Of a stretch of 45,692 bases of DNA, positions 36,334-45,403 are shown piece after piece; position 1 is the stretch's first letter, and every line of letters starts with the position of its first letter. This stretch comes from Plectonema cf. radiosum LEGE 06105. Lineage in GTDB: Bacteria > Cyanobacteriota > Cyanobacteriia > Cyanobacteriales > Nostocaceae. The DNA lies in NCBI RefSeq assembly GCF_015207665.1, contig NZ_JADEWL010000048.1, forward strand, positions 1-45,692, written 5' to 3'. The position numbers and the translations under genes were made by a program. A model generated the notes under the pieces. That model made no database searches. It saw nothing but the letters and a program-made list of their open reading frames with translations, and had not been told where the DNA came from.

Positions 36334-37149
36334 ATGAATAGACCAAAAGTTGGACTACAGCCGTGTTTCCTTGTTCCGCGAACAATACACTCAGAATATC
36401 CACTATTTATATATTTACCTGGGATGGATGGTTCTGGTCAACTATTGCGAACCCAAACAGATGGTTTAGAAACTGCTTTTGACGTGCGCTGTTTAGCAAT
36501 ACCGCGAGATGATCTCACTAGCTGGGATGAACTTACCAATAGTGTATTAAAGTTAATTTATGCCGAACTCAAGACCACAACTCAAAGGTCAGTATATCTT
36601 TGTGGAGAATCATTTGGGGGTTGTTTAGCGCAAAAAGTTGCCATCGCAGCACCGCATTTGTTCAAGCGGATAATTTTATTAAATCCAGCTTCTAGCTTTC
36701 GGATTCGTCCTTTTTTTGACTGGGGTTCCCAATTTACCAATTTAGTGCCTAACTTTTTTTACGATATAGGCGCTTTAGGGTTATTACCTTTTTTAGCTTC
36801 ATTGCCAAGAATGAGTAGTGGCGATCGCCAAGAACTTTTGAAAGCAATGCGCTCAGTTCCACCCGAAACCATTCGTTGGCGCATATCGTTACTGCGGGAA
36901 TTTTATATTGATGAATATAAATTAACTCAGCTAACTCAACCGATTTTATTAATTGCTGGTGCTAATGATAGACTTTTACCTTCTACAACAGAAGCCTTAA
37001 GATTAGCCAATATTTTTCCTAATTCCAAAATTATGATACTTCCAGAAAGCGGACACGCCTGTTTGTTAGAAAAAGACATCAATCTTTATGAAATTATGCG
37101 TCAGAATGACTTTTTAGAATTCAGTAGCAACATTGAATATACAACTTGA
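36334..37149 (+). CDS. Alpha/beta hydrolase related to the hydrolase half of phytyl ester synthases
   Basis: A 271-residue serine hydrolase. The catalytic triad is readable: S93 in the nucleophile elbow GESFGG, D212 (AGANDRLL) and H241 (ESGHACLLE). The LPGMDGSG motif at 28-35 supplies the oxyanion hole. LPGMDGSG, VRCLAIPRDDLTSW and VYLCGESFGGCLA strongly resemble the N-terminal hydrolase domain of plant phytyl ester synthases, which release or transfer fatty acids onto phytol or diacylglycerol. The second, acyltransferase domain of those enzymes is absent here. A thioesterase or lipase role in lipid turnover is likely; the substrate is unknown. Confidence 0.85.
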   Translation: MNRPKVGLQPCFLVPRTIHSEYPLFIYLPGMDGSGQLLRTQTDGLETAFDVRCLAIPRDDLTSWDELTNSVLKLIYAELKTTTQRSVYLCGESFGGCLAQKVAIAAPHLFKRIILLNPASSFRIRPFFDWGSQFTNLVPNFFYDIGALGLLPFLASLPRMSSGDRQELLKAMRSVPPETIRWRISLLREFYIDEYKLTQLTQPILLIAGANDRLLPSTTEALRLANIFPNSKIMILPESGHACLLEKDINLYEIMRQNDFLEFSSNIEYTT

Positions 37150-37493
37150 AGCCTCGATTAACAATTACCCATTTCTGAACACGGATTGAAATGGATTGCA
37201 CGGATTTCACTGATTTAATTCGCGATTAACAATTACCCAGTCTCTACCCCCTACTGAATTGTAAGTGAGTAGGGAGTAGTGAGTAGTAAAAACGCTTACA
37301 TTCATGGGGATGAAAAAAAGTTTTCATGTTGAGTGCCTAATTAACTGTTGACCACAAAAAAATAAATTGTAACTAAATCTACTAGTTTGTTCCTATAGTT
37401 GATGGTTAAACTTTGCTCTACGGGTTCTTGTATTGATACATACAAGTTCCTGATTTTGATTGGATATACATAAATTTCAGAGAACAAACTTTT
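37150..37493. other. Spacer with a direct repeat and short heptads
   Basis: Two copies of CGATTAACAATTACCCA (about 37155-37171 and 37223-37239) flank a 50-base segment with ACGGATT repeats; GTAGGGA/GTAGTGA heptads follow (about 37266-37290). There is no gene. Confidence 0.65.
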
Positions 37494-38105
37494 ATGAATA
37501 TTGTAGGGATTTTATTTTTTGCTTTTGGTATATTATTTATTTTGTTTGGAATTTCTCTGTTTACTCCGTTTTTATCATGGTTTGGAAGAAGGTTCAATAG
37601 TTCAAATTCTAGTTCTATTAACTATAATCAACCCAATTCAACACGGGCAGCTAGTTTATTTATTGGTATTTGTTGTTTTGTTTTCGGAATATTCATTGCA
37701 TTTGCCAGCGCGGCACTTTTAAATGTCGGCAATATACAAAACAATCAGGATTTAGAACCAAGAGAAACAGGGGAGCAACAGAAACCTCAAATAAATTATT
37801 CAACTCCTTCTATTACAACTAACTCAATTTCATCTCAATACAGATTAAATTGCCCGCCAAATACAGATGGTTTGAATATGCGTCAAGCAGCAAATTTAGA
37901 TGCACAAGTAATTAGATTAATTCCATGTAATGCAATTGGAATTAAAGATAAAAAAGAAAGATATTTTCAAGATGGAGTAGAGTGGTTTCTCGTAGAATAT
38001 CAAGAAAATACTGGATGGGTTGCAGGTAAATATTTGAAAATACAAGCGACTCAACCCAATCAAAATACCTTTTCTCCCAAATTAATTACAAAAAAAAGAC
38101 CCTGA
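37494..38105 (+). CDS. Membrane protein with extracytoplasmic SH3 domain
   Basis: A 203-residue protein with two transmembrane helices (about 3-26 and 52-74) separated by a short polar loop, then a low-complexity linker (about 78-115) and a bacterial SH3-like domain (about 118-184) with DGLNMRQAANLDAQVIRLIPC and WFLVEY...GWVAGKYL. Such domains often bind peptidoglycan or mediate envelope contacts. It is probably anchored in the cytoplasmic membrane with the SH3 domain in the periplasm. Partner genes are not evident. Confidence 0.8.
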   Translation: MNIVGILFFAFGILFILFGISLFTPFLSWFGRRFNSSNSSSINYNQPNSTRAASLFIGICCFVFGIFIAFASAALLNVGNIQNNQDLEPRETGEQQKPQINYSTPSITTNSISSQYRLNCPPNTDGLNMRQAANLDAQVIRLIPCNAIGIKDKKERYFQDGVEWFLVEYQENTGWVAGKYLKIQATQPNQNTFSPKLITKKRP

Positions 38106-38390
38106 CTTCAAGCCAGAGTCCTATCATGGTGCATCTACAGTTTTTATATTCATCATATATATCTTATTGTCCGTATACTCAACCAGAGGGTTTTATATTT
38201 TCAATAAAAATTTATATAAACCGAACCTTTTTAAAGTTTCCACGAGGAACTTATAACTAAAAAAGAGATGAGAAAGTAATATTTATGCATTTGGTCATAG
38301 CTAAATTGCGCTTTTAGGAGGATGTTTGGATAATCGCCGCTCAGTTATAGATTAAATAGAAAGACTTATATGTATACTAGGTATTTTTAA
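38106..38390. other. Spacer between the SH3 and EcsC-like genes
   Basis: Nothing gene-like. It includes GGAGGATG at about 38318-38325 with the ATG too close to the purine run and a stop three codons later. Confidence 0.5.
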
Positions 38391-39593
38391 ATGTCAGATC
38401 AAGCCTCTGAAAAGAAATTAGAAACACCATCAGAAAAAGATTCTCATACATCCCCCTTAGAATGTCTAGCTAAAACCGTAGGTGAAGTCGGAGAAACCAT
38501 TACCGATACAGCTTTTGGAGCAGGTATTATTGTTGCTGCTGGTGCAAAAGATGCCGGTTCAGCAGTTGTTTCAACCGTGGGATCTGTAGGAGAAGCAGCA
38601 GCAAAACAAACCCACAAAGCCATCGAACAAGCCACCGAAACCGCAGGATATGTAGTCAGTCATATTTCTAATAACTGGCTGATTCGCAAACTAGCCGGAG
38701 TCTTAAATTTAAACTGGCTTGTCGGTGCTAGTGATAAGGTTGATTTGGTAAAAGCAGAAGCCGCAGTTAAACACCTCAAACAAAAATATCCCACCGAATC
38801 ATCCAGTCAACTTGCTCACCGTATTATGGTAGATAAAGCAGTCAAAGCCGGGGGAATTGGCTTAACCACAAGCCTTTTACCAGGTGCTGCTGTAGCGTTG
38901 TTAGCAATTGATTTAGCCGCAACCACTGAATTGCAATCGGAAATGATTTATCAAATTGCATCTATCTATGGGTTAGATTTACAAGATGCCGCCCGCAAAG
39001 GTGAAGTATTGGCAATTTTTGGTTTAGGATTGGGTGGTGGTCGTCTGTTAAAAACAGCAGGACTGAATTTATTGCGAAATATTCCTTTTGCTGGTGCGGT
39101 AATTGGTGCTAGTGCTAACGCGACAATGATTTTTTCTTTGGGATATGCTGCTTGTCGGTTTTACGAAACCAAATTAGATACATCCAAATCTTTAAGCAAC
39201 GAAGAGACAATAGAGAAATTACAGCAGCAAAGCCAAAAATATTTAGAAACTGCGATCGCGCAAGAAGCGGTAATGGATCAAATATTAGTACATATGATTC
39301 TTGCTAGTCATCCAGAACAAACTTGGTCAGAAATATTACCGCAGTTGCAAGCATTAAATCTCAGTTCTAAATCTTTAGAAGCAATCGAGCAAAATATTAA
39401 ATCTCCCCAACCCTTGGATACATTGCTTAACCAATTAAACCGTGATTTTGCCGCACCTTTATTAGCCCAGTGTTACCGAATTGCCAAATTAAACAACGAA
39501 ACTTCCTCACTCGAACAAAATATCATTAACGCTATCACCAACAAATTTGATATTGATACAAATTCGGTAGAATGGTCAAAGGTTAAAGGTTAA
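38391..39593 (+). CDS. EcsC-like conserved protein with glycine-rich hydrophobic core
   Basis: A 400-residue protein. An alanine- and glycine-rich N-terminal helix region (about 30-95) is followed by a core at about 110-290 with glycine-rich amphipathic or membrane-associated segments (GGIGLTTSLLPGAAVALLAIDLAA, AIFGLGLGGGRLL, AGAVIGASANATMIF). The spacing resembles the EcsC family, but the match is by impression only. The C-terminal third is a charged helical region. It probably associates with the membrane; its function is unknown. The last residues SKVKG and the stop TAA are encoded by an AAAGGTT array that begins inside the gene. Confidence 0.65.
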   Translation: MSDQASEKKLETPSEKDSHTSPLECLAKTVGEVGETITDTAFGAGIIVAAGAKDAGSAVVSTVGSVGEAAAKQTHKAIEQATETAGYVVSHISNNWLIRKLAGVLNLNWLVGASDKVDLVKAEAAVKHLKQKYPTESSSQLAHRIMVDKAVKAGGIGLTTSLLPGAAVALLAIDLAATTELQSEMIYQIASIYGLDLQDAARKGEVLAIFGLGLGGGRLLKTAGLNLLRNIPFAGAVIGASANATMIFSLGYAACRFYETKLDTSKSLSNEETIEKLQQQSQKYLETAIAQEAVMDQILVHMILASHPEQTWSEILPQLQALNLSSKSLEAIEQNIKSPQPLDTLLNQLNRDFAAPLLAQCYRIAKLNNETSSLEQNIINAITNKFDIDTNSVEWSKVKG

Positions 39594-39668
39594 AGGTTAA
39601 AGGTTAAAGGTCAAAGGTTGGTAATCAACAACTGTCAACTGTCAACTTTCAACTGTCAACTGTCAACT
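39576..39668. repeat. AAAGGTT and CTGTCAA heptad arrays at the EcsC-like stop codon
   Basis: Five AAAGGTT units, the first two inside the coding sequence and the stop TAA within the array, are followed by a short unique stretch and five CAACTGT units just before pepA's upstream region. Confidence 0.95.
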
Positions 39669-39757
39669 AACTAAATCGCTGAACTATTGAATCTGTCAGT
39701 ACAAAACGCAAATTTTAAGCAATACTGGTACAAGTAAAGTCACTTGTTGGATACGAA

Positions 39758-41230
39758 ATGAATATTCGAGCGAGTAATACACCGCTTTCTGATTGGTCTG
39801 GAGATGGTTTAGCGGTAGGATTATTTGAAGATAGATTGGAATTAACTGGCGATTTCGCTGCTTTGGATCAAAAATTAGCCGGTGCTTTAAAAGAATTAAT
39901 AGATGACGAAGAATTTAAAGCAAAACCTAACAGTACTGCTTTCACCCGTATCAGTGGTGGTTCTATTCGTAAAGTTATTTTAGTCGGTTTGGGTAAAGTC
40001 GAGACTTTCAACGCTGAAAGTTTAAGATGTGCAGCGGCAGCAGCAGCTAAGTTAGCTAAAAAGCAAAAATGTAAGTCCTTAGCCGTCAGTTTACCAGTTT
40101 GTAATGATGACGCAGCAAAAACTGCTCAGGCGATCGCTGAAGGCATACAGTTAGCGCTTTACCAAGATAACCGCTTTAAGTCTGAGCCGGAAGAAAAAGA
40201 AACACAAGTAGAAACCGTAGATTTACTGGGTTTAGGTGGACAAGAAGCTGCCATAACTTGCGCTGATCAAATAGCTTCGGGAGTCATGCTAGCGCGGCAA
40301 TTAGTGGCAGCCCCAGCGAATGAAGTAACTCCGGAAACTATGGCAGAAATTGCTCAAGTTATTGCTTCTGAACACGGTTTAGAAATCGAAATTCTGGAAA
40401 AGGAAGATTGTGAAAAGTTAGGAATGGGTGCTTTTTTGGGAGTAGCACAAGCTTCCGATTTGCCTCCGAAGTTTATTCATCTTACCTATAAACCTCAAGG
40501 TACACCCAGACGTAAGTTAGCAATTGTTGGTAAAGGTGTAACATTTGACTCTGGTGGATTGAATATCAAAGGTGCTGGTAGCGGTATCGAAACCATGAAA
40601 ATGGATATGGGTGGTGCTGCGGCTACTTTGGGTGCTGCAAAAGCAATTGGTCAACTCAAGCCAGATGTGGAAGTTCACTTTATTTCTGCCGCCGCTGAAA
40701 ACATGATTAGCGGACACGCTATGCATCCTGGTGATGTCCTTAAAGCTTCTAATGGTAAAACTATTGAAGTTAATAACACCGACGCTGAAGGGCGTTTAAC
40801 CTTGGCTGATGCCTTAGTGTTTGCTGACAAGTTAGGAGTAGAAGCCATCGTCGATTTAGCAACTTTGACAGGAGCTTGTATCGTTGCTTTAGGAAATGAT
40901 ATTGCTGGTTTGTTTACCCCCAGTGATGAATTAGCATCCGAATTGCAAAAAGCTTCCGAAAGCGCTGGGGAAAAATTATGGCGAATGCCGATGGAAGAGA
41001 AGTATTTTGAAGGGTTAAAATCTGGTATTGCCGATATGAAAAATACCGGGCCTCGTGCAGGTGGTTCGATTACTGCATCATTGTTCTTGAAGCAGTTTGT
41101 TAAACATACCCCCGCTTGGGCGCATTTAGATGTTGCAGGTCCGGTATGGACGGATAAAGAAAACGGTTACAATCCCTCCGGTGCAACGGGTTTCGGCGTG
41201 CGGACTTTGGTTAATTGGGTTTTGAGTTAG
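39758..41230 (+). CDS. pepA: Leucyl aminopeptidase
   Basis: A 490-residue M17 leucine aminopeptidase, a hexameric cytosolic exopeptidase. The C-terminal catalytic domain shows the metal ligands and catalytic residues in [14 protein letters not shown] (K259, D264, K271), D283 (KMDMGG) and the signature N340-TDAEGR (D342, E344, R346). The N-terminal domain is the usual macro-like domain. The E. coli homologue also binds DNA and regulates carAB, but that is not implied here. The start is ATG at 39758. It converges on the LOG gene, with an IS200/IS605-like fragment filling the 350 bases between the two stop codons. Confidence 0.97.
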   Translation: MNIRASNTPLSDWSGDGLAVGLFEDRLELTGDFAALDQKLAGALKELIDDEEFKAKPNSTAFTRISGGSIRKVILVGLGKVETFNAESLRCAAAAAAKLAKKQKCKSLAVSLPVCNDDAAKTAQAIAEGIQLALYQDNRFKSEPEEKETQVETVDLLGLGGQEAAITCADQIASGVMLARQLVAAPANEVTPETMAEIAQVIASEHGLEIEILEKEDCEKLGMGAFLGVAQASDLPPKFIHLTYKPQGTPRRKLAIVGKGVTFDSGGLNIKGAGSGIETMKMDMGGAAATLGAAKAIGQLKPDVEVHFISAAAENMISGHAMHPGDVLKASNGKTIEVNNTDAEGRLTLADALVFADKLGVEAIVDLATLTGACIVALGNDIAGLFTPSDELASELQKASESAGEKLWRMPMEEKYFEGLKSGIADMKNTGPRAGGSITASLFLKQFVKHTPAWAHLDVAGPVWTDKENGYNPSGATGFGVRTLVNWVLS

Positions 41231-41237
41231 CTAAAGC

Positions 41238-41581
41238 AGCATTCATCCCCACACCGTAATATGCAGATTCGGTGTGGGATGAATGCTCGCGAGTTGACGA
41301 TTCCACAAAGCAGTCGAATTCCAAGCGCAGCGTGGAACAGCGCCGGGGTGGATGAGGAAACAAGCAGTCTCTTGTGGTACGATTGAATCATCTTGACCCT
41401 CAATGCCATAAGCGAAAACCAAGCGGTGGAGGTACAGGTTGCAAGAAAAAGTATGTGTCTTGGGAACCAGGACTCCTGCCCTTGGAGGGAATGTAAGACC
41501 CTCATGAACTACGGAGTTCTGGCGGCAATTCCCGATGAATTGGGAAGCCCACACTGTACCGTAAGGTCAGTGTGTGGTAGT
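41238..41581 (+). mobile_element. IS200/IS605-like end element (orphan omega-RNA-like remnant)
   Basis: A GC-richer segment of about 345 bases bounded by hairpins. The left hairpin pairs 41238-41256 with 41270-41287 (about 18 bp, one bulged C). The right hairpin pairs CACACTG (41550-41556) with CAGTGTG (41568-41574), with an inner ACC-GTAA-GGT stem, preceded by CCCGATGAATTGGGAAGCCC and followed by TAGTTCAC. This tail is the type seen at the right end of IS200/IS605 elements carrying tnpB, where the omega-RNA scaffold lies. No complete tnpA or tnpB is present. The right end touches the stop codon of the LOG gene. Confidence 0.65.
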
Positions 41582-42649
41582 TCACTTCCTTTCCGGATGT
41601 TCAGTATCTTCAATCGAAGGATGTCCCATGAGGTTAATCGCTGCAATCATTTGATATAAGCGTCCTAAATCCCTTTGATTAAAGTACAGTAGCAGTCTCG
41701 GAAGTCCAACAGCTTCGTCTGTGCCTTCTTGAGGTAAAGCTTGACTTTTCTCGATTTTTCCTTTTACCAAAATATCGCTGAATTCAGTATTTAGCTTGTC
41801 TACTTCAATATCAGATAACTCTGACTTTAAGCGAATCACTAGGCGATCGCCAACGTAACGACTGGAGTGATAAACTTTGTAAAAATGGGTTATGGCATTA
41901 CAAGCAACTTGTAAATTGTCCGTAACTGTATATAAACTAGGGTCTTCCGGACTTACTAAACCTTTTGCAACTAACTGTTTATCAATATATTCACTCCAAG
42001 ACTTCCAGTAATCACCACCGGGATGGTCAATTAAAATTAACGGAACTGGTCCAAATTTACCAGTTTGACTCAATGTCATACACTCAAATGCTTCGTCTTG
42101 AGTGCCAAAACCACCGGGAAACAAAGCTACTGCATCACTTTCTTTAAGCAAAAATAGCTTACGAGTAAAGAAATATTTAAAATGAATTAGTTTATCGTCA
42201 CCCTGAATAATTGGGTTTGCTTCTTGTTCAAAGGGTAACTCGATATTCAAACCAAAAGAATTTTCTCGTCCGGCTCCTTCATGTCCAGCGTGCATTATCC
42301 CACCACCACCACCAGTAATTACCATAAATCCTAGCTGAGATACGCAGCTGCCAAAATCCCTTGCCATTTTATAATCTGGTGTTTCTGGGGACAAACGCGC
42401 CGACCCGAATATGGTAACTTTACGAACGTGTCGGTAAGTATGAAATAATTGGAAACCCCGTTCCATATCCGCCAAAGATGACGATAATATTTTCCAATCT
42501 AGTCGGTCAATTTCATCGCCAGCAAGTCGCAATACTGTATTTAAAGTCTGCTGGATGTATTTCCGATTTTTTAATTTCGGTAATTTTTCGATTAACTCAA
42601 CAATTTCCTTTTGAAGATGCTCTGATGTCACAAAATCATTGGAGGTCAT
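41582..42649 (-). CDS. LOG-family protein (lysine-decarboxylase-like fold)
   Basis: A 355-residue protein from ATG 42649; a TTG at 42664 is less likely. The central Rossmann-type domain carries FGSAR (81-85), the nucleotide-phosphate loop ITGGGGGIM (111-119) and PGGFGTQDE (178-186), the PGGxGTxxE signature of cytokinin-activating LOG phosphoribohydrolases. The N-terminal (about 75) and C-terminal (about 100) extensions make it longer than plant LOG (about 215 residues) and place it in a large bacterial subgroup whose substrate is not settled; nucleotide monophosphate hydrolysis is likely. The old label of lysine decarboxylase is not supported by function. Confidence 0.9.
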   Translation of the reverse strand: MTSNDFVTSEHLQKEIVELIEKLPKLKNRKYIQQTLNTVLRLAGDEIDRLDWKILSSSLADMERGFQLFHTYRHVRKVTIFGSARLSPETPDYKMARDFGSCVSQLGFMVITGGGGGIMHAGHEGAGRENSFGLNIELPFEQEANPIIQGDDKLIHFKYFFTRKLFLLKESDAVALFPGGFGTQDEAFECMTLSQTGKFGPVPLILIDHPGGDYWKSWSEYIDKQLVAKGLVSPEDPSLYTVTDNLQVACNAITHFYKVYHSSRYVGDRLVIRLKSELSDIEVDKLNTEFSDILVKGKIEKSQALPQEGTDEAVGLPRLLLYFNQRDLGRLYQMIAAINLMGHPSIEDTEHPERK

Positions 42650-43156
42650 AACAGTTGCCGCCAAAATAACATTATAATTTACTTAGGTTTTTTGTAGAAT
42701 TTCTTCGCCTAAACAGCGGCGTTTTTAGTCCACAGTCTATTATTTTTAACTTTTCTAACCCTTACAGGGGATGGTATTTCCACTTATTAATTTATAACCA
42801 GTAGCATTAAAACCGCAATTATTAGCTAACAATTAATAAATAGGAATTACTATTGAAAAAAGTTGGATTACTTTTTCACACTAAAAAGCACCTCTGGTTA
42901 ATAAACCCAAGGCGCTGGTGACGGTTGCCGCCGCCAACCTGTGCCGGTGGAGCTAAATAAATTAATGTAGATTTTTATTGAAAAGTATAAAATTGGCTCA
43001 TCTTAGTATGCCTTGATTAATAGAAATATTTTCTAGCTCCAAAAGTTGCATTCTAAACTTAACTCAATTTGTACCACCGACGCAAGCAGTAAATAGGGAA
43101 TAGGGAATAGGGAATAGGGAACTGTCAACTGTCAACTGTCAACTGTCAACTGTCCA
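42650..43156. other. Spacer with a GC-rich island and tandem repeats
   Basis: Upstream of the LOG gene is AT-rich DNA. At 42909-42953 there is a GC-rich island able to form GGTTG-CCGCC-GCCAACC-like pairing. At about 43095-43157 GGGAATA heptads and CTGTCAA heptads run into the stop of the DUF4335 gene. No gene is visible. Confidence 0.6.
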
Positions 43157-44773
43157 CTAATCCGTTTCAGGAAAAGCTTGTACTTGACCATTCGGTTTAA
43201 AGACTGCACGCACTCTGACATTTTGTCCGTTTCGACTAGGAGAAACAAAAGGCTGACCAATTTCTGGTATTCCAGCCTTTTCAACATTATCTCTTGCAGC
43301 TTTTCCTAAAGGAAGAATTTGTTCTAAGGCACCATCGACACCTACTGTCAAACTGTATTGTAAAGGCTCTGTTAAACCTCTAGGTGGCTGCCAGCGTTGT
43401 TTGAAGTAATTTCTTACCTCTGCCACTTGATTAGTATCGAATAATGTTTCGCTGTTGGCTGCGGCTGTTGTTGTTGATTTGCGCTCGTTATTGGCTGGAA
43501 TTGCCGTGCGATTGTCTCTCAATTGTGCAGCTAAATCGCTATCAAGTTTAGCAGTATTTGTCAGGGAACTTGGTTGATTATTATTTTGAAGAGATGCAGG
43601 TGACTGTTTTGAAGGAACTATGGGAATTATCGGAGTCGATGGGTTCGTAAGTGAGGGTAAACTGGTTAATGGTCTCGTTGTCGAAGGCAAATTAGTATTA
43701 CCTGGAGAAATTAATGTCGAATTATTTCCCCCTGGAGTTTTAGCAGTAGGAGAATTGGAATTAAAAGAAAGTGTTTGTCCTCCAGTTTGCGGTTTTATTG
43801 CTGTACTACCGCCTAAATTACTGCTATCGGGTAGTAGGGGAATATTCGATAAACTACTGTTAGGATTTGTAGAAGCTGGGGGCAAAGTGCTACCCGGAGT
43901 TGTACCCAATCCCAAAGTCGGATTAGGTGATGTCAATGAAGGTAAAGAGGCATTAGGCACGGTTAAACCAGAACCTAAAGTTGGTAGCGGTGATGCATTC
44001 GGTAAAGGCGTAAGTACAGAATTGGGTGTTGGCAATAGGGTAGGAGAAACATCATTACCTATTTCTTGGTTTGCTGTCGCCACCGTTTCACCAGTCTGCC
44101 TTTGTTCTCGAAGCCGATTAGCGTATTGATAGGTTAATGGCATTAAACCTAAACCTAATACTAGTACCGCTGCAACAGGTGCCCAAGCAGGGATTGCCAA
44201 GCTATTTCTACGTCGTTGAGTGACGGTAGGCATTGCCACAACATCAGTCGTATATTCATCTAAAGCTGTTGCCAAATCAAATAATTGCAGCAAACTCAGT
44301 TGAATTGAAGAATTACCAACTTGCGAAGCTAAGGAGCCAAGAAACAATTGATGAGTCAAATGGCTGCTTGGTTGTAAATAAATATTTCCATTTCCCCTAG
44401 AAGCAAATTCGTTTCTAAAACTAGAAATATCTGGTTCCGAGTTAGAAACATCTTCTACTGCTCTGGTTTCAGAGGTATTATTCACAGAATCTGCCTTAAC
44501 TCTTGAAGCCCAGAAATTTTCTGGTGACTGTTGTAAAATTTCCTGTACGTAACTTGAGACTGCTGTATATAAAGCTTCCAACTGGTCCCGGTCACCTTGG
44601 ACTACGACTTTTTCCTTTTCTGGTTGTCGCGGATCATCAAAACTGAGATTAAATCTGACCTGCTTGATAACGGATTTACCCATCCAACGCGACAAAGGAG
44701 AACTTTGCGCCAAGACTTCTAACGTGCAGGTAGGCGGCGTATACCGACGAATTACTGAATTTGATAGAGGCAT
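43157..44773 (-). CDS. DUF4335 membrane protein
   Basis: A 538-residue cyanobacterial protein of the DUF4335 family. The N-terminal domain (about 1-185) begins SNSVIRRYTPPTCTLEV. It is followed by a single transmembrane helix (about 197-218), a long Ser/Pro/Asn/Thr-rich linker (about 235-420) and a C-terminal domain (about 440-538) ending in a region that resembles TonB/TolA-type C-terminal modules (VRAVFKPNGQVQAF). The topology suggests a cytoplasmic head, a periplasm-spanning disordered stalk and an envelope-facing tip. It is the second gene after DUF3038, a pairing common in cyanobacteria; the function is not established. Confidence 0.85.
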   Translation of the reverse strand: MPLSNSVIRRYTPPTCTLEVLAQSSPLSRWMGKSVIKQVRFNLSFDDPRQPEKEKVVVQGDRDQLEALYTAVSSYVQEILQQSPENFWASRVKADSVNNTSETRAVEDVSNSEPDISSFRNEFASRGNGNIYLQPSSHLTHQLFLGSLASQVGNSSIQLSLLQLFDLATALDEYTTDVVAMPTVTQRRRNSLAIPAWAPVAAVLVLGLGLMPLTYQYANRLREQRQTGETVATANQEIGNDVSPTLLPTPNSVLTPLPNASPLPTLGSGLTVPNASLPSLTSPNPTLGLGTTPGSTLPPASTNPNSSLSNIPLLPDSSNLGGSTAIKPQTGGQTLSFNSNSPTAKTPGGNNSTLISPGNTNLPSTTRPLTSLPSLTNPSTPIIPIVPSKQSPASLQNNNQPSSLTNTAKLDSDLAAQLRDNRTAIPANNERKSTTTAAANSETLFDTNQVAEVRNYFKQRWQPPRGLTEPLQYSLTVGVDGALEQILPLGKAARDNVEKAGIPEIGQPFVSPSRNGQNVRVRAVFKPNGQVQAFPETD

Positions 44774-44797
44774 GGCAGTAAATGCGTCTTGGACATT

Positions 44798-45403
44798 TCA
44801 AAATTTGGTTGAACGATCTATAAGTGCTAGCCACAGACGGCGATGTCCACCGGAACCACTGTAGAAAACTAAATCTATCAGCAGTTTGAGCGCTAAATTG
44901 GTAAGTACGTCTGTGGAGATTTTTTCATCCTCTTCCATCCGCTCTTGATAAGTATTGCAGAAAGCATCAATGTAGTCTCCTAATAAAGCAGAGAAATGAG
45001 GCTCACGATTGTTCTTAGCTTGCTGCTCTAATAAGTCAACAGCACGACGAATTAACTCTTGGTGCTGTTTGGCAAGATAGCAAGTAATCAAAACTAGCGA
45101 TCGCGCTTCTTCTACATCTAATTTTTTTCTGCCTCCTTGACCTTTACGTATGGGGTTAGATTGGCGTAGTCGCCACAGCGCCACCCGGTCTGGCACTCTT
45201 GATTCTAAATTAAGATTAATTGCCGCAGAGAGCATTGCCTCGGAACCAATGCCAGTCAAAGCTTCTAGCGCCAACAGTACCAAATCAATCTGGGCTTTAA
45301 TATCGTCCCATTGAATGGATGTTGGGGCGGCAATGTGATTTAAATCATCCCACTGGGAACTAATAGTGGGTGAATCGCCAGCAGAGTGCATAACTTTAAG
45401 CAT
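44798..45403 (-). CDS. DUF3038 protein
   Basis: A 201-residue soluble helical protein of the DUF3038 family, almost restricted to cyanobacteria. Recognisable segments are DLVLLALEALTGIGSEAML-like, RVPDRVALWRLRQSNP and, at the C-terminus, LKLLIDLVFYSGSGGHRRLW. The start is ATG at 45403; an internal ATG four codons in is possible. It precedes the DUF4335 gene by 24 bases, so the two are an operon. The function is unknown; the partnership suggests a cytoplasmic partner for the DUF4335 membrane protein. Confidence 0.88.
   Translation of the reverse strand: MLKVMHSAGDSPTISSQWDDLNHIAAPTSIQWDDIKAQIDLVLLALEALTGIGSEAMLSAAINLNLESRVPDRVALWRLRQSNPIRKGQGGRKKLDVEEARSLVLITCYLAKQHQELIRRAVDLLEQQAKNNREPHFSALLGDYIDAFCNTYQERMEEDEKISTDVLTNLALKLLIDLVFYSGSGGHRRLWLALIDRSTKF

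Noticed and set aside
41243-41659. Several overlapping open frames on both strands between pepA and the LOG gene
   Set aside because: They run through the hairpins of the IS200/IS605-like element, lack recognisable motifs and overlap each other; best explained by the GC-richer element.
43620-44129. A 169-codon plus-strand frame rich in Gly, Val and Lys
   Set aside because: A shadow opposite the low-complexity Ser/Pro/Asn stalk of the DUF4335 gene.
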